DNA of 64,000 nt from Nocardioides sp. Soil797 (GTDB lineage Bacteria; Actinomycetota; Actinomycetes; Propionibacteriales; Nocardioidaceae): the NCBI GenBank assembly GCA_001429555.1, contig LMSR01000014.1:242766-306765 (forward strand), read 5' to 3'. Within the stretch, counting starts at the first letter, position 1, and each line of letters opens with the position of its first letter. Positions 46,818-55,580 of this stretch are shown here, one piece after another. Position numbers and translations under genes: made by a program. The notes beneath the pieces were generated by a model. It saw only the letters and a program-made list of their open reading frames with translations, searched no databases and had not been told where the DNA came from.

Positions 46818-46880
46818 GTCGCTTTCCACCCCACCTGCGCCTGGCCAGCCAGCCACCTCCCAGACCACTAGGATTCAGCC

Positions 46881-47477
46881 GTGGAACAGATCGAACTCGT
46901 CGTCGGCCGCATCGGCAAGCCACATGGCATCCGCGGTGAGGTGACCGTCGACGTCCGGACCGACGAGCCGGAGCGCCGTTTCGCCGTCGGCACGACGCTG
47001 CGCGCGGAGCAGCCGAAGGGCAGGGCCGCCAGGTCGGGTGCGAACGGACCCGAGTCAGGTGCAGCCCCCTCGACGAGCACCCCGCTGCGTGAGGTCACTG
47101 TCAGGTCGATGCGCTGGCACCAGGGAGTGCTGCTGCTCGGCCTGGAGCAGGTCGCCTCGCGCAACGACGCCGAGGCTGCCCGCGGGTTGGTCCTGCACGC
47201 GTCGATCGACGCCGACGCAACCCCCGAGGATCCGGACGAGTTCTACGACCACCAGCTGATCGGGCTGGCCGCGCACGACCTGGACGGCACCCACCTCGGT
47301 GAGGTGACCGCAGTGGTGCACGGCGGCGCCCAGGACCTGCTCCAGATCCGCACCCCCGACCGTCGTGACACGTTGGTGCCGTTCGTGAAGGTGCTGGTTC
47401 CCGAGGTGGACCTGGCCGGCAACCGGGTCGTGGTCGCCGACCGTCCCGGTCTGGTCACCCCGCTCGAAGACGACTGA
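46881..47477 (+). CDS. rimM: Ribosome maturation factor RimM
   Basis: 198 residues from GTG 46881. Helps 30S assembly around S19. The N-terminal domain has VVGRIGKPHGIRGEVTV and the PRC-barrel C-terminal domain has FYDHQLIGLAA and VPFVKVLVPEVDL. A low-complexity Ala/Ser/Gly insert sits at about residues 44-69. trmD starts 12 nt after the stop. Confidence 0.95.
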   Translation: MEQIELVVGRIGKPHGIRGEVTVDVRTDEPERRFAVGTTLRAEQPKGRAARSGANGPESGAAPSTSTPLREVTVRSMRWHQGVLLLGLEQVASRNDAEAARGLVLHASIDADATPEDPDEFYDHQLIGLAAHDLDGTHLGEVTAVVHGGAQDLLQIRTPDRRDTLVPFVKVLVPEVDLAGNRVVVADRPGLVTPLEDD

Positions 47478-47489
47478 GGCGGGTCCTGG

Positions 47490-48656
47490 ATGAGAATCGA
47501 CGTCCTCTCGATCTTCCCTGACTACTTCTCCCCCCTGGAGCTCTCGCTCCCCGGCAAGGCACGGGCAAAGGGCCTGCTCGACCTCCACGTGCACGACCTG
47601 AGGCAGTGGACGACTGACAAGCACCACACCACCGACGACACGCCGTACGGCGGTGGCGCGGGCATGGTCATGAAGCCGGAGCCGTGGGGCAACGCCTTCG
47701 ACGAGCTCGAGATCGACGGGGCCACGGTCATCTTCACCACCCCCAGCGGTGCGCCGTTCACCCAGGAGATGGCACGAGAGCTGGCCACCCACGAGCGGTT
47801 GGTCTTCGCCTGTGGGCGCTATGAGGGCATCGACCAACGGGTGATCGAGCACGCCGCGACCCGTGCCGACGTACGTGAGATCTCGCTGGGTGACTACGTG
47901 CTCAACGGGGGAGAGGTGGCCGCGCTCGCGATCACCGAGGCCGTCGTACGCCTCATCCCGGGCTTCATGGGCAACCCCGAGTCGCTGGCGGAGGAGTCCC
48001 ACGAGGACGGGCTGCTCGAGTACCCGGTCTTCACCAAGCCCGCTGCTTGGCGCGAGCTCGAGGTTCCCGCGGTGCTGCTGTCGGGCAACCACGCTGCGAT
48101 CGCCGAATGGCGTCACGAGCAGGCGAGGCGTCGTACGGCGGAGCGTCGTCCTGACCTCCTGCACCCGTCACAGGCCGTGACCGTCGGCGACCTGGACGCG
48201 TTGGAGGTGCGCGCGGCCATCCGGGGGGACGTCGGCGAGATCCTGACCTTGCAGCGCGCCTGCTGGATGCAGGAGGCCCAGGCGAATCCCGACATCGAGG
48301 TCCCTGCGCTCCACGAGTCGCTCGACGACGTCGTCGGCTCCCTCGAGGCCTGGACGACTCACGTCGTACGCCACCGGGGTCGGCTGATCGCGTCGTGCCG
48401 TGGGCGCTTGGAAGGCTCCGCCTGGGACATCGGTCGGCTGATGGTGGCGCCGGACCTGCAGGGTCGAGGGCTCGGCCGTTGGCTCCTGGCGTATGTCGAG
48501 TCGCTGGCGCCCGAGCCGGCCACGTCGTTCTCGCTCTTCACGGGCGCCAGCAGCACCGAGAACCTGCGGATGTACAAGAAGGCCGGCTATCGGCACAGGG
48601 GTGCCGTCGACGGGGTGCCGGGCGCGGTGCTACTGACCAAGCGCAGGATTTTCTGA
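47490..48656 (+). CDS. trmD: tRNA (guanine37-N1)-methyltransferase fused to a GNAT domain
   Basis: 388 residues in one frame. Residues 1-232 are Trm[17 protein letters not shown] (50-65), YEGIDQRV (111-118) and the SAM-knot loop [12 protein letters not shown] (131-142). Residues about 235-388 read as a GNAT N-acetyltransferase, with the acetyl-CoA loop [18 protein letters not shown] (316-333) and the final [10 protein letters not shown] block (358-367). TrmD proteins are usually 230-270 residues. No stop or frameshift separates the two parts. The target of the acetyltransferase is unknown. Confidence 0.93.
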   Translation: MRIDVLSIFPDYFSPLELSLPGKARAKGLLDLHVHDLRQWTTDKHHTTDDTPYGGGAGMVMKPEPWGNAFDELEIDGATVIFTTPSGAPFTQEMARELATHERLVFACGRYEGIDQRVIEHAATRADVREISLGDYVLNGGEVAALAITEAVVRLIPGFMGNPESLAEESHEDGLLEYPVFTKPAAWRELEVPAVLLSGNHAAIAEWRHEQARRRTAERRPDLLHPSQAVTVGDLDALEVRAAIRGDVGEILTLQRACWMQEAQANPDIEVPALHESLDDVVGSLEAWTTHVVRHRGRLIASCRGRLEGSAWDIGRLMVAPDLQGRGLGRWLLAYVESLAPEPATSFSLFTGASSTENLRMYKKAGYRHRGAVDGVPGAVLLTKRRIF

Positions 48657-48863
48657 CTCGCCACCACCTGTGGCAAACTTCTTCCTTGGTCCACTCGGCC
48701 GAAGGACTGCTCCACATCGCCCGATGCGAAGAGTCTGCGTCTCGCCTCCTGCCACAGGGGGAGCGGATGCCGCCGGCCAGCACCACCGGACCACACCCGA
48801 TCGAACAACCCAATTCATCAACACATACCGCGGTTGACCTGTGGCACTCGCGAGGAGACTGAC

Positions 48864-49214
48864 ATGGCAAACCTCATTGACCAGGTCGCTGGTGCGAACC
48901 TCCGTAGCGACCTCCCCGACTTCCGTGCCGGTGACACCGTCAAGGTTGACGTGAAGGTCATCGAAGGCTCGCGCTCGCGTGTCCAGGTGTTCCAGGGCGT
49001 CGTCATCCGCGTCCAGGGTTCCGGCGTGGGCCGCACCTTCACCGTCCGCAAGGTCTCCTTCGGCGTCGGCGTCGAGCGCACCTTCCCGCTGCACTCCCCG
49101 ATCTTCGAGTCCATCGAGGTCGTCACCCGCGGTGACGTGCGTCGCGCGAAGCTCTACTACCTGCGCAACCTGCGCGGCAAGGCAGCCAAGATCAAGGAGC
49201 GCCGCGAGGCCTGA
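48864..49214 (+). CDS. rplS: 50S ribosomal protein L19
   Basis: 116 residues from ATG 48864 with GAGGAG upstream. [19 protein letters not shown] and [20 protein letters not shown] are hallmark stretches. It sits at the bridge between the subunits. The 207-nt gap before it is longer than usual in this group and may contain a promoter; no small gene or strong hairpin was recognised in it. Confidence 0.97.
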   Translation: MANLIDQVAGANLRSDLPDFRAGDTVKVDVKVIEGSRSRVQVFQGVVIRVQGSGVGRTFTVRKVSFGVGVERTFPLHSPIFESIEVVTRGDVRRAKLYYLRNLRGKAAKIKERREA

Positions 49215-49252
49215 GCACGAGACCTGACCGCACAAGGTCTAGGCTCTGCCGC

Positions 49253-50137
49253 GTGACTTCTGAAGACCGCGACGACCTCCGCGACGAGGCCGGCACCACT
49301 GGTTCCGGGAACGACGAAGGGGAGGAGTCGCGGTCTTCGCATTCCTCGGGCACTACCGACGATGCGAGCGATGGTGTGAACGATGAAGCGCCCGCTGGCG
49401 TGCGCGCTGGGAGTGGTGCCAAGGTGAAGCGCAAGCGCAAGCAGCTGCCGATCTGGCAGGAGACGATCCTGCTGGTCGGCGTCGCGCTGGTGCTGGCGAT
49501 CGTGATCAAGGCGTTCTTCGTCCAGGCGTTCTACATCCCGTCGGAGTCGATGGAGCCGGGCCTGATCAAGAATGACCGCATCCTCGTGCAGAAGGTGTCC
49601 TACTGGGGCTCCAGCGAGCCCGAGCGCGGCGACGTGGTCGTCTTCAAGGACCCGGGTGGCTGGCTGGAGCCGGGCGAGGACGAAGGTCCCTCCAACCTGC
49701 TCACCAAGGGCATGGCCAAGATCGGTCTCTATCCGACTGGTGGCCATCTGGTGAAGCGAGTGATCGGGGTCGGAGGCGATCACGTGGTCTGCTGCGACAA
49801 GAAGAGCCGTCTCTCGATCAACGGACACGCCATGGACGAGGGCGACTACGTCAAGGGCGACGCCGAGTGTGCCGCTCCACAGAGTCCGATCAACTGCAAC
49901 CTCGACGTCACCATCCCGGATGGCTACCTGCTGGTGATGGGCGACAACCGCGGCAACTCGCGTGACTCCACGGCCCACATGTGTGCCAACCCGGAGCGTG
50001 AGCAGTGCCCGCCGAGCCGTGGCCTGGTGCCCGTGGAAGACGTGGTGGGCAAGGTCTTCGCGCTGGTCTGGCCGAAGGACCGCTTCCACCGCGTGAAGCG
50101 TCCTGCTGTCTTCGAGGACGTCCCGGACCCGAAGTGA
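49253..50137 (+). CDS. lepB: Signal peptidase I
   Basis: 294 residues from GTG 49253. An acidic Ser/Gly-rich cytoplasmic head (1-55) and a KRKRKQ stop-transfer boundary precede one membrane helix (about 68-88). Catalytic Ser is in IPSESMEP (about 93-100), the general-base Lys in GGHLVKRVIGVGGD (about 162-175), and the conserved GDNRGNSRDS box lies at about 228-237. It cleaves signal peptides at the outer face of the membrane. Overlaps rnhB by 4 nt (GTGA). Confidence 0.95.
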   Translation: MTSEDRDDLRDEAGTTGSGNDEGEESRSSHSSGTTDDASDGVNDEAPAGVRAGSGAKVKRKRKQLPIWQETILLVGVALVLAIVIKAFFVQAFYIPSESMEPGLIKNDRILVQKVSYWGSSEPERGDVVVFKDPGGWLEPGEDEGPSNLLTKGMAKIGLYPTGGHLVKRVIGVGGDHVVCCDKKSRLSINGHAMDEGDYVKGDAECAAPQSPINCNLDVTIPDGYLLVMGDNRGNSRDSTAHMCANPEREQCPPSRGLVPVEDVVGKVFALVWPKDRFHRVKRPAVFEDVPDPK

Positions 50138-50871
50138 TTGCCCCGACCCTGCGTTTCGAACGCAGCCTCCTGCGCGAGGGCCACACCTACCTGGCCGCCG
50201 CGGACGAGGTGGGCCGTGGCGCGCTGTGCGGTCCCGTCACCATCGGCATGGTGGTGATCGCCGAGTCGACCCGTACGGCGCCCCAGGGTGTGCGTGACAG
50301 CAAGCTGCTCACCCCGGCTGCTCGTGAACGGCTCGCGCCCCGCATCCGTCGATGGGCACTGTGCCATGCCGTCGGTCATGCCAGCCCCGACGAGATCGAC
50401 GCATTCGGGATCATGGCCGCGCTCCGAATGGCCGGTCACCGGGCTTTGGCCGGGTTGTCGATCACTCCCGACCTGGTCCTGCTCGACGGCAACCACGACT
50501 ACCTGACCTCACGCGAACAACCCGCCCTGTTCGGTGACGAGCCGTCGGCGGTCGACGGCGTACCCCTGGTCGAGGTCCCGCCGGTCGTGACCGCGATCAA
50601 GGCAGACATGCGGTGCTCCGCGGTGGCCGCAGCGAGCATCCTCGCCAAGACCGCGCGGGACGCGCTGATGGTGGGGCTGGCTGCCGGCCACCCGGCGTAC
50701 GGCTGGATGGAGAACAAGGGCTACTCGGCGCCCGAGCACCTCGCTGCGCTGGCCGAGCTCGGGCCCACGGAACACCACCGGCGTTCCTGGAACCTTCCCG
50801 GTGTCACACGCCCGACACTGGAACCCAACCCCATAGACTCGCCCCAGCCGCGACAGGAGGAGTGCTCATGA
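50134..50871 (+). CDS. rnhB: Ribonuclease HII
   Basis: 245 residues from GTG 50134. Removes RNA from RNA-DNA hybrids and single ribonucleotides in DNA. The catalytic Asp-Glu pair is in AAADEVGRGALCGPV (about 22-36), followed by RDSKLLTPAARE and later KADMRCSAVAAASILAK. It overlaps the lepB end and the DUF2469 start by 4 nt each, so these are coupled. Confidence 0.94.
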   Translation: MIAPTLRFERSLLREGHTYLAAADEVGRGALCGPVTIGMVVIAESTRTAPQGVRDSKLLTPAARERLAPRIRRWALCHAVGHASPDEIDAFGIMAALRMAGHRALAGLSITPDLVLLDGNHDYLTSREQPALFGDEPSAVDGVPLVEVPPVVTAIKADMRCSAVAAASILAKTARDALMVGLAAGHPAYGWMENKGYSAPEHLAALAELGPTEHHRRSWNLPGVTRPTLEPNPIDSPQPRQEECS

Positions 50872-51176
50872 GTGCCGAGGATCTCGAGAAGTACGAGACC
50901 GAGATGGAGCTCAACCTCTATCGCGAGTACCGCGACGTGGTCTCGATCTTCAAGTACGTCGTCGAGACCGACCGCCGTTTCTATCTCTGCAACGCGGTTG
51001 ACGTGAAGGCACGCACCGAGTCGGGTGACGTGTTCTTCGAGGTCTCGATGAACGACGCGTGGGTGTGGGACATGTATCGCCCTGCTCGGTTCGCGAAGAA
51101 CGTCAAGGTGCTCACCTTCAAGGACGTGAACGTCGAGGAGCTGGCGGCGTCCGACTTCGAGCCGCCCAAGCCCTGA
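50868..51176 (+). CDS. DUF2469 conserved protein
   Basis: 102 residues from ATG 50868 with AGGAGG upstream. MSAEDLEKYETEMELNLYRE and FYLCNAVDVKARTESGDVFF are typical of this actinobacterial family, always next to rnhB (Rv2901c in M. tuberculosis). Acidic, soluble, no catalytic motif. Function unknown. Confidence 0.9.
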   Translation: MSAEDLEKYETEMELNLYREYRDVVSIFKYVVETDRRFYLCNAVDVKARTESGDVFFEVSMNDAWVWDMYRPARFAKNVKVLTFKDVNVEELAASDFEPPKP

Positions 51177-51191
51177 TCCGACCCGTTCTGC

Positions 51192-51219
51192 ACTGCCCGC
51201 GCACCGCCCGACGGGCAGT
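51192..51219 (+). terminator. 8-bp hairpin after DUF2469
   Basis: ACTGCCCG (51192-51199) pairs with CGGGCAGT (51212-51219) around 12 nt. It starts 15 nt after the stop codon. No U tract follows, so it may be a weak terminator. The remaining 200 nt before the TadE-like gene hold nothing recognised. Confidence 0.45.
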
Positions 51220-51428
51220 TGGCGACCAATCGCCGCACTCTGAGCAGGACTGAACACGCCGGGCGACCGAACTGCACGTTCCGGCGGTACGTGGCCGGAT
51301 GTGGTCTAGCCCACCTGTCCCACCTGTCGTACCGATCCGAGGACAGGAGCCGGCAGTTCCACCTACGCTTCAGCCAGGGTGTGCCATGGGGAGCGCCCAT
51401 CTTGGAGTGCGCCGAGGGAGGGTACGAC

Positions 51429-51866
51429 GTGAGGGCGATGTCGCGACGCAAGATGCGGTCCGATGACGGGGCTGCTGCCGTGGAGTTTGCGCTCGTCTTC
51501 CCAATCTTGGTGTTGATCCTCTTCGGGATCATCAACTACTCCTACATGTTCACCGTGCGCCAAGCCCTCACGCAGTCCAGTGCCGAGGGCGCCCGAGCCG
51601 GGGCGGTCGTGCAAGCAGCTGACGGCGTCACACCGGAGCAGGCCGCCAAGAATGCGGTCAACGAGGCGTTGGATGGGTTTGGGTTCGACTGTGGCGATGG
51701 TGAACTCTCCTGCGCGACGTCGACAGCAGCCTGCGGGGGAGGGAACGCTGCACAGTGCGTGACCGTCAAGGTCACCCTGACCAGATCCGCCTATCGCTTG
51801 ATTGACCTGCCACTCACTCCGATGGGCGACACCATGACCTTCACCTCGAGTGCCGAGGTCAATTGA
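51429..51866 (+). CDS. TadE-like pseudopilin
   Basis: 145 residues from GTG 51429 with GGGAGGG six bases upstream. After a positive start comes DDGAAAVEFALVFPILVLIL (about 13-32), the TadE signature: a Glu after the cleavage region and a hydrophobic helix. The mature part has several cysteines. TadE proteins are pilus-associated and usually act with TadA/B/C ATPase and platform genes, none of which is here. The TadG-like gene follows with a 1-nt overlap. Confidence 0.8.
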   Translation: MRAMSRRKMRSDDGAAAVEFALVFPILVLILFGIINYSYMFTVRQALTQSSAEGARAGAVVQAADGVTPEQAAKNAVNEALDGFGFDCGDGELSCATSTAACGGGNAAQCVTVKVTLTRSAYRLIDLPLTPMGDTMTFTSSAEVN

Positions 51867-53500
51867 TGGTATTCAAGCCGAGAGATGAACGCGGTGCCGT
51901 CGCTGCCCTCGTAGCCATCGTGACCGTTCTGGTGCTGGTCCCACTGACTTCGTTGGCGATCGACATTGGCTACCAACGCGTGGCTGCGCGTGACATGCAA
52001 GCAGTGGCCGACGTGGTGGCGATGGACATGGCCAGGCAGTTGGACGGAACAAGCACGACCGGGCTGCTCAGCGGGGGTTCATGGAACGCTGCTTTGGCCA
52101 ACAGCCTGAGTCGCAATGACGACAATGTCGTAGGTCCAGCACTGGCTGCCACGCCGTGCCCCGCCGTTCTCACCGCGAACCTCTCGCCCGGGAGGATCTG
52201 CGCGGTTCCTGGAATCTACAAGGGTGGCGTATTCACACGGAGTGGGAACGAGCCCGCAACGCACGTCTTGGTCAAGACGCAGACAGAGATCAACTACTTC
52301 TTCCCGGTCTTCGCCGACAAGGGGTCGACCGGGAAACAGGCCATTGCTGAGGCCCCGGCTGGTGCTTGCTTTGCCATTGGCTCCTACGCAGCCCGAGTCC
52401 GCACTGGTGAATCGCCGCTTCTCGGACCGTTGCTCGGAATTGTCGACAGCGACTTGAACCTGGACGTTGGCGACTACAACGCGTTGGCGCGGGCCAACGT
52501 CAGCCTGCTCGATCTCCTCTCGGCGGACACCAGCGTCGGCACCATCGACGAAGTCATCAAGGGTGACAAGCTCGTCGGGCTGAGTGACTTCTATCTGGCC
52601 ACGGCCTCTGCATTGGCGAAGAACACTGCCTACGCTGCCCAGGCGACGCTCCTGCAATCGATCGGTCTCAAGGTCCCGAATATCCCCGTGAAACTTGGTG
52701 ACCTGCTGGATCTCGACACTGGTGGTTCGTCGGGCCTTGATGCGGGGCTGAACGTCCTGGATCTCGTGTCCGCCGCCGCGATGGCTGCCAATGGTGAAAA
52801 CGCGATCACCATTCCTCAGTTGAAGGTGAACCTCGGGCCCCTCGCCCAAGTGCAGGTTCAGGCGCACGTCACTGAGCCACCAAAGATCGGTTGTGGTCGG
52901 AAGGATCAGGCCGAGAGCCAGACGTCACAGGTCGGACTGAGCATTGACACTTCGGCAGCGACTCTGGATCTGCTGGTTGGCAAGACCGCAGTTGAACTCA
53001 GCGGAACTATTGAGGTGGGCGCGGCCAAGGGCAAGTTGACTGACGTCTCGTGCAACCCCAACAAATCCATCAAGGTGGCTGTGAGCGACGGACTCTTGAA
53101 GGTCGACTTGAAGCTCGAGGTGACTATCAAGGTATTGGGGATTCCCGTGGTCGGCGGGCCAATCAGAATCTCTGGCAGCGTTCCAACGAACGGTGAGGCA
53201 CAGAAGATCATCGTGAATGACGCGGATTATGACACACCGGCATCGGTCGGCAACGGACAATCGGGCCTGCCGGTGCTCAGCGTGAACACGACCGCCGTCA
53301 AGCTGATTGGGCTACCTGTTGGGGTCGTGCTAGGCCCAATCATCAACGGTCTCCTCGAGGGGCTGGTGAACCCCGTGATCCAAGGTCTGGACGCGGCGGT
53401 GGTCAGTCCCCTCCTCTCGACGCTTGGCGTCCAGGTCAGCGGCGCTGACGTGTTCGCGTTGCGGGAGCCCAAGTGTGGGATCCCCGCGCTGCGCGGATGA
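51866..53500 (+). CDS. TadG-like pilus-associated protein
   Basis: 544 residues from ATG 51866, sharing one base with the TadE stop. The start ERGAVAALVAIVTVLVLVPL (about 8-27) is the usual Tad/Flp membrane helix followed by IDIGYQRVAARDMQAVADVV, typical of TadG. The rest is a long secreted region rich in Val, Leu, Gly and Asp with no recognised domain. Codon choice is visibly less GC-biased than in neighbours (many third-position A and T), suggesting later acquisition. Confidence 0.75.
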   Translation: MVFKPRDERGAVAALVAIVTVLVLVPLTSLAIDIGYQRVAARDMQAVADVVAMDMARQLDGTSTTGLLSGGSWNAALANSLSRNDDNVVGPALAATPCPAVLTANLSPGRICAVPGIYKGGVFTRSGNEPATHVLVKTQTEINYFFPVFADKGSTGKQAIAEAPAGACFAIGSYAARVRTGESPLLGPLLGIVDSDLNLDVGDYNALARANVSLLDLLSADTSVGTIDEVIKGDKLVGLSDFYLATASALAKNTAYAAQATLLQSIGLKVPNIPVKLGDLLDLDTGGSSGLDAGLNVLDLVSAAAMAANGENAITIPQLKVNLGPLAQVQVQAHVTEPPKIGCGRKDQAESQTSQVGLSIDTSAATLDLLVGKTAVELSGTIEVGAAKGKLTDVSCNPNKSIKVAVSDGLLKVDLKLEVTIKVLGIPVVGGPIRISGSVPTNGEAQKIIVNDADYDTPASVGNGQSGLPVLSVNTTAVKLIGLPVGVVLGPIINGLLEGLVNPVIQGLDAAVVSPLLSTLGVQVSGADVFALREPKCGIPALRG

Positions 53501-53610
53501 GCCGCCAACTCTCCACAGGTTCCCTGCCGCGGCTGGTTCTCCACACCGTGCCTATTCCCTGATCTCGCCCTCGCCCGAGCCCAACCACTCTTGGCCCAGG
53601 AGGTCAGGAC

Positions 53611-53979
53611 ATGGGTTCAACGGCACAGCAGCGGCAGGCACTCGGTGCCTACGGTGAGGCGATCGCAGCTCGCCATCTCGTCGAGCGGGGGATGATCCTG
53701 CTCGACCACAACTGGCGATGCGACGCCGGCGAGATCGACCTGATTCTTCGAGACGGCAGGGCCTTGGTCTTCTGCGAGGTGAAGACTCGAAGGTCCTCCT
53801 CGCACGGCACTCCTCATGAGGCCTTGACCGCGGCCAAGTTCGCCCGGATGCGTCGGCTGGCGAGCAAGTGGATGGAGGCGAATGACGCGCACGGCTTCGA
53901 CGTACGCCTCGATGTGGTGGCGATCGTCTGCCCCAAGGGCGGGACGCCCAGTTTCGAGCACCTGCGGGGGATCGGCTGA
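53611..53979 (+). CDS. yraN: UPF0102 nuclease-like protein YraN
   Basis: 122 residues. The PD-(D/E)xK core is visible: GEAIAARHL, then GEIDLILRDG and VFCEVKTRRS. Predicted Holliday-junction or DNA-processing nuclease fold, but unproven. The gene is followed by comM and dprA as in most Actinobacteria, sharing one base with the comM start. Confidence 0.92.
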   Translation: MGSTAQQRQALGAYGEAIAARHLVERGMILLDHNWRCDAGEIDLILRDGRALVFCEVKTRRSSSHGTPHEALTAAKFARMRRLASKWMEANDAHGFDVRLDVVAIVCPKGGTPSFEHLRGIG

Positions 53980-55580
53980 TGGCGGTCGCAACAGCTCACT
54001 GCGTCGCGCTCGAGGGAGCGGTCGGTCATCTGATCGACGTGCAGGTCGATGTCTCGCAGGGGATGGTCGCGACCAGTCTGGTCGGTCGCCCGGACGCTTC
54101 CATCAATGAGGCCAAGGACCGCTGCCGTACGGCGATCACGAACAGCCGCTTCGAGTGGCCGGCGACCAGGCGAGTGACGATCCTGCTCTCCCCGGCTGAT
54201 CTACCCAAGCGTGGAACTCACTTCGACTTGGCGATCGCGGTCGGCGTACTCGCCGCGGCTGACAAGAAGGACACGTTGCGTGAGGCACTCGACGGCACGG
54301 TGATGCTGGGGGAGTTGACCCTTGACGGGCGGCTGCGCACCGTTCCCGGCGTGCTCGCGATGACGATGGCCGCATCGGCTCGGGGCCTGCGACGCGTCTT
54401 CGTGCCCGAACCCCAGGCTGCCGAGGCTGCGTTGGTCCCGGGGATGTCGGTCTTCGGGTTCCGCTCGCTGGCACAGGTGATAGCGGAGCTGCGGGGAATC
54501 GAGGTGCCGGAGGCGCCACCGGTGGATTCGAACACCTCCGGAGCGTTGCTCAGGTGGCAGGGCGACAACCGGCTCGACGAGGTCGACATGGTCGACCTGT
54601 TGGGGATGGGGGATGCGCGCTACGCCATGGAGGTCGCCGCGGCCGGTGGCCACCACATCCTTCTCACCGGGCCGAAGGGTGCCGGCAAGACCTCACTGGC
54701 GGAGCGGATCCCGGGGATCCTCCCGGACCTTGCCGTTGACGAGGCGCTTGAACTGACGGCGATCCTGTCGCTCTCCGGTGCTCTCGATCCCAACCAAGGG
54801 CTGATCAACCGGCGTCCGTTCTTCGCTCCCCATCACTCCGCGTCACGGGTGAGCCTTCTGGGCGGTGGTACGGGCAGGGTCAGGCCGGGCGAGCTGAGCC
54901 GCGCACACAATGGAGTCCTGTTCCTGGACGAGTTTCCGCTCTTCAACAACGACATCATTGAGGCGTTGCGGCAGCCACTCGAGTCGGGTGAGGTCACCAT
55001 CGCCCGTGGTGAAGAGACCGCGACGTACCCGGCTCGCGGAATGTTCGTGTTGGCCTGCAATCCATGTCGATGTGGCAACTATGCGCCGAATCCTGCCGAC
55101 GACCGGTGCACGTGCGGAGAGCTGAAGCGCCGTGAGTACCGAAGGAAACTCGAGGGCCCGGTGATCGACCGGATCGACATCACTCGCCACGTCATGCCCG
55201 TGCGCGCCCATGAAGCGGGCGATCCAGTCAGCCGCCCTGAAAGCTCGGCGACGGTACGCGAGCGCGTGGTTGCTGCGCGCAAGATTCAGTCCGACCGGTA
55301 CGCCGGACTGTCGTGGCGGGTCAACGGTCAGGCTCCCGGCCCGATGCTGCGAGACCGGTGGCCGTTGACCGACACCGCCGCGGCCACCTTGGACGGGGCG
55401 ATCTATGACGGAAGGCTCACCCGTCGGGGCGCCACCAGAGTGCATCGGCTTGCGTGGACGGTCGCAGATCTCAAGGGCGTCGCACAGCCGGGAGCCGCGG
55501 AGCTCGAGGTTGCCCTTCGACTTCGCACCGGAGAGGCATTGCCGGCACGCGTCGTATCCGAGATGAGTGCCGTCGGATGA
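53979..55580 (+). CDS. comM: YifB/ComM Mg-chelatase-like AAA+ ATPase
   Basis: 533 residues. An N-terminal Lon-protease-like domain (about 1-165) precedes the AAA+ core: Walker A GPKGAGKTSLAE (about 229-240), Walker B GVLFLDEFPLF (about 312-322), and a four-Cys cluster CNPCRCGNY...CTC (about 360-382). ComM extends branch migration of incoming DNA in natural transformation in Vibrio; in Actinobacteria its role is less clear. Overlaps dprA by 4 nt. Confidence 0.92.
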   Translation: MAVATAHCVALEGAVGHLIDVQVDVSQGMVATSLVGRPDASINEAKDRCRTAITNSRFEWPATRRVTILLSPADLPKRGTHFDLAIAVGVLAAADKKDTLREALDGTVMLGELTLDGRLRTVPGVLAMTMAASARGLRRVFVPEPQAAEAALVPGMSVFGFRSLAQVIAELRGIEVPEAPPVDSNTSGALLRWQGDNRLDEVDMVDLLGMGDARYAMEVAAAGGHHILLTGPKGAGKTSLAERIPGILPDLAVDEALELTAILSLSGALDPNQGLINRRPFFAPHHSASRVSLLGGGTGRVRPGELSRAHNGVLFLDEFPLFNNDIIEALRQPLESGEVTIARGEETATYPARGMFVLACNPCRCGNYAPNPADDRCTCGELKRREYRRKLEGPVIDRIDITRHVMPVRAHEAGDPVSRPESSATVRERVVAARKIQSDRYAGLSWRVNGQAPGPMLRDRWPLTDTAAATLDGAIYDGRLTRRGATRVHRLAWTVADLKGVAQPGAAELEVALRLRTGEALPARVVSEMSAVG

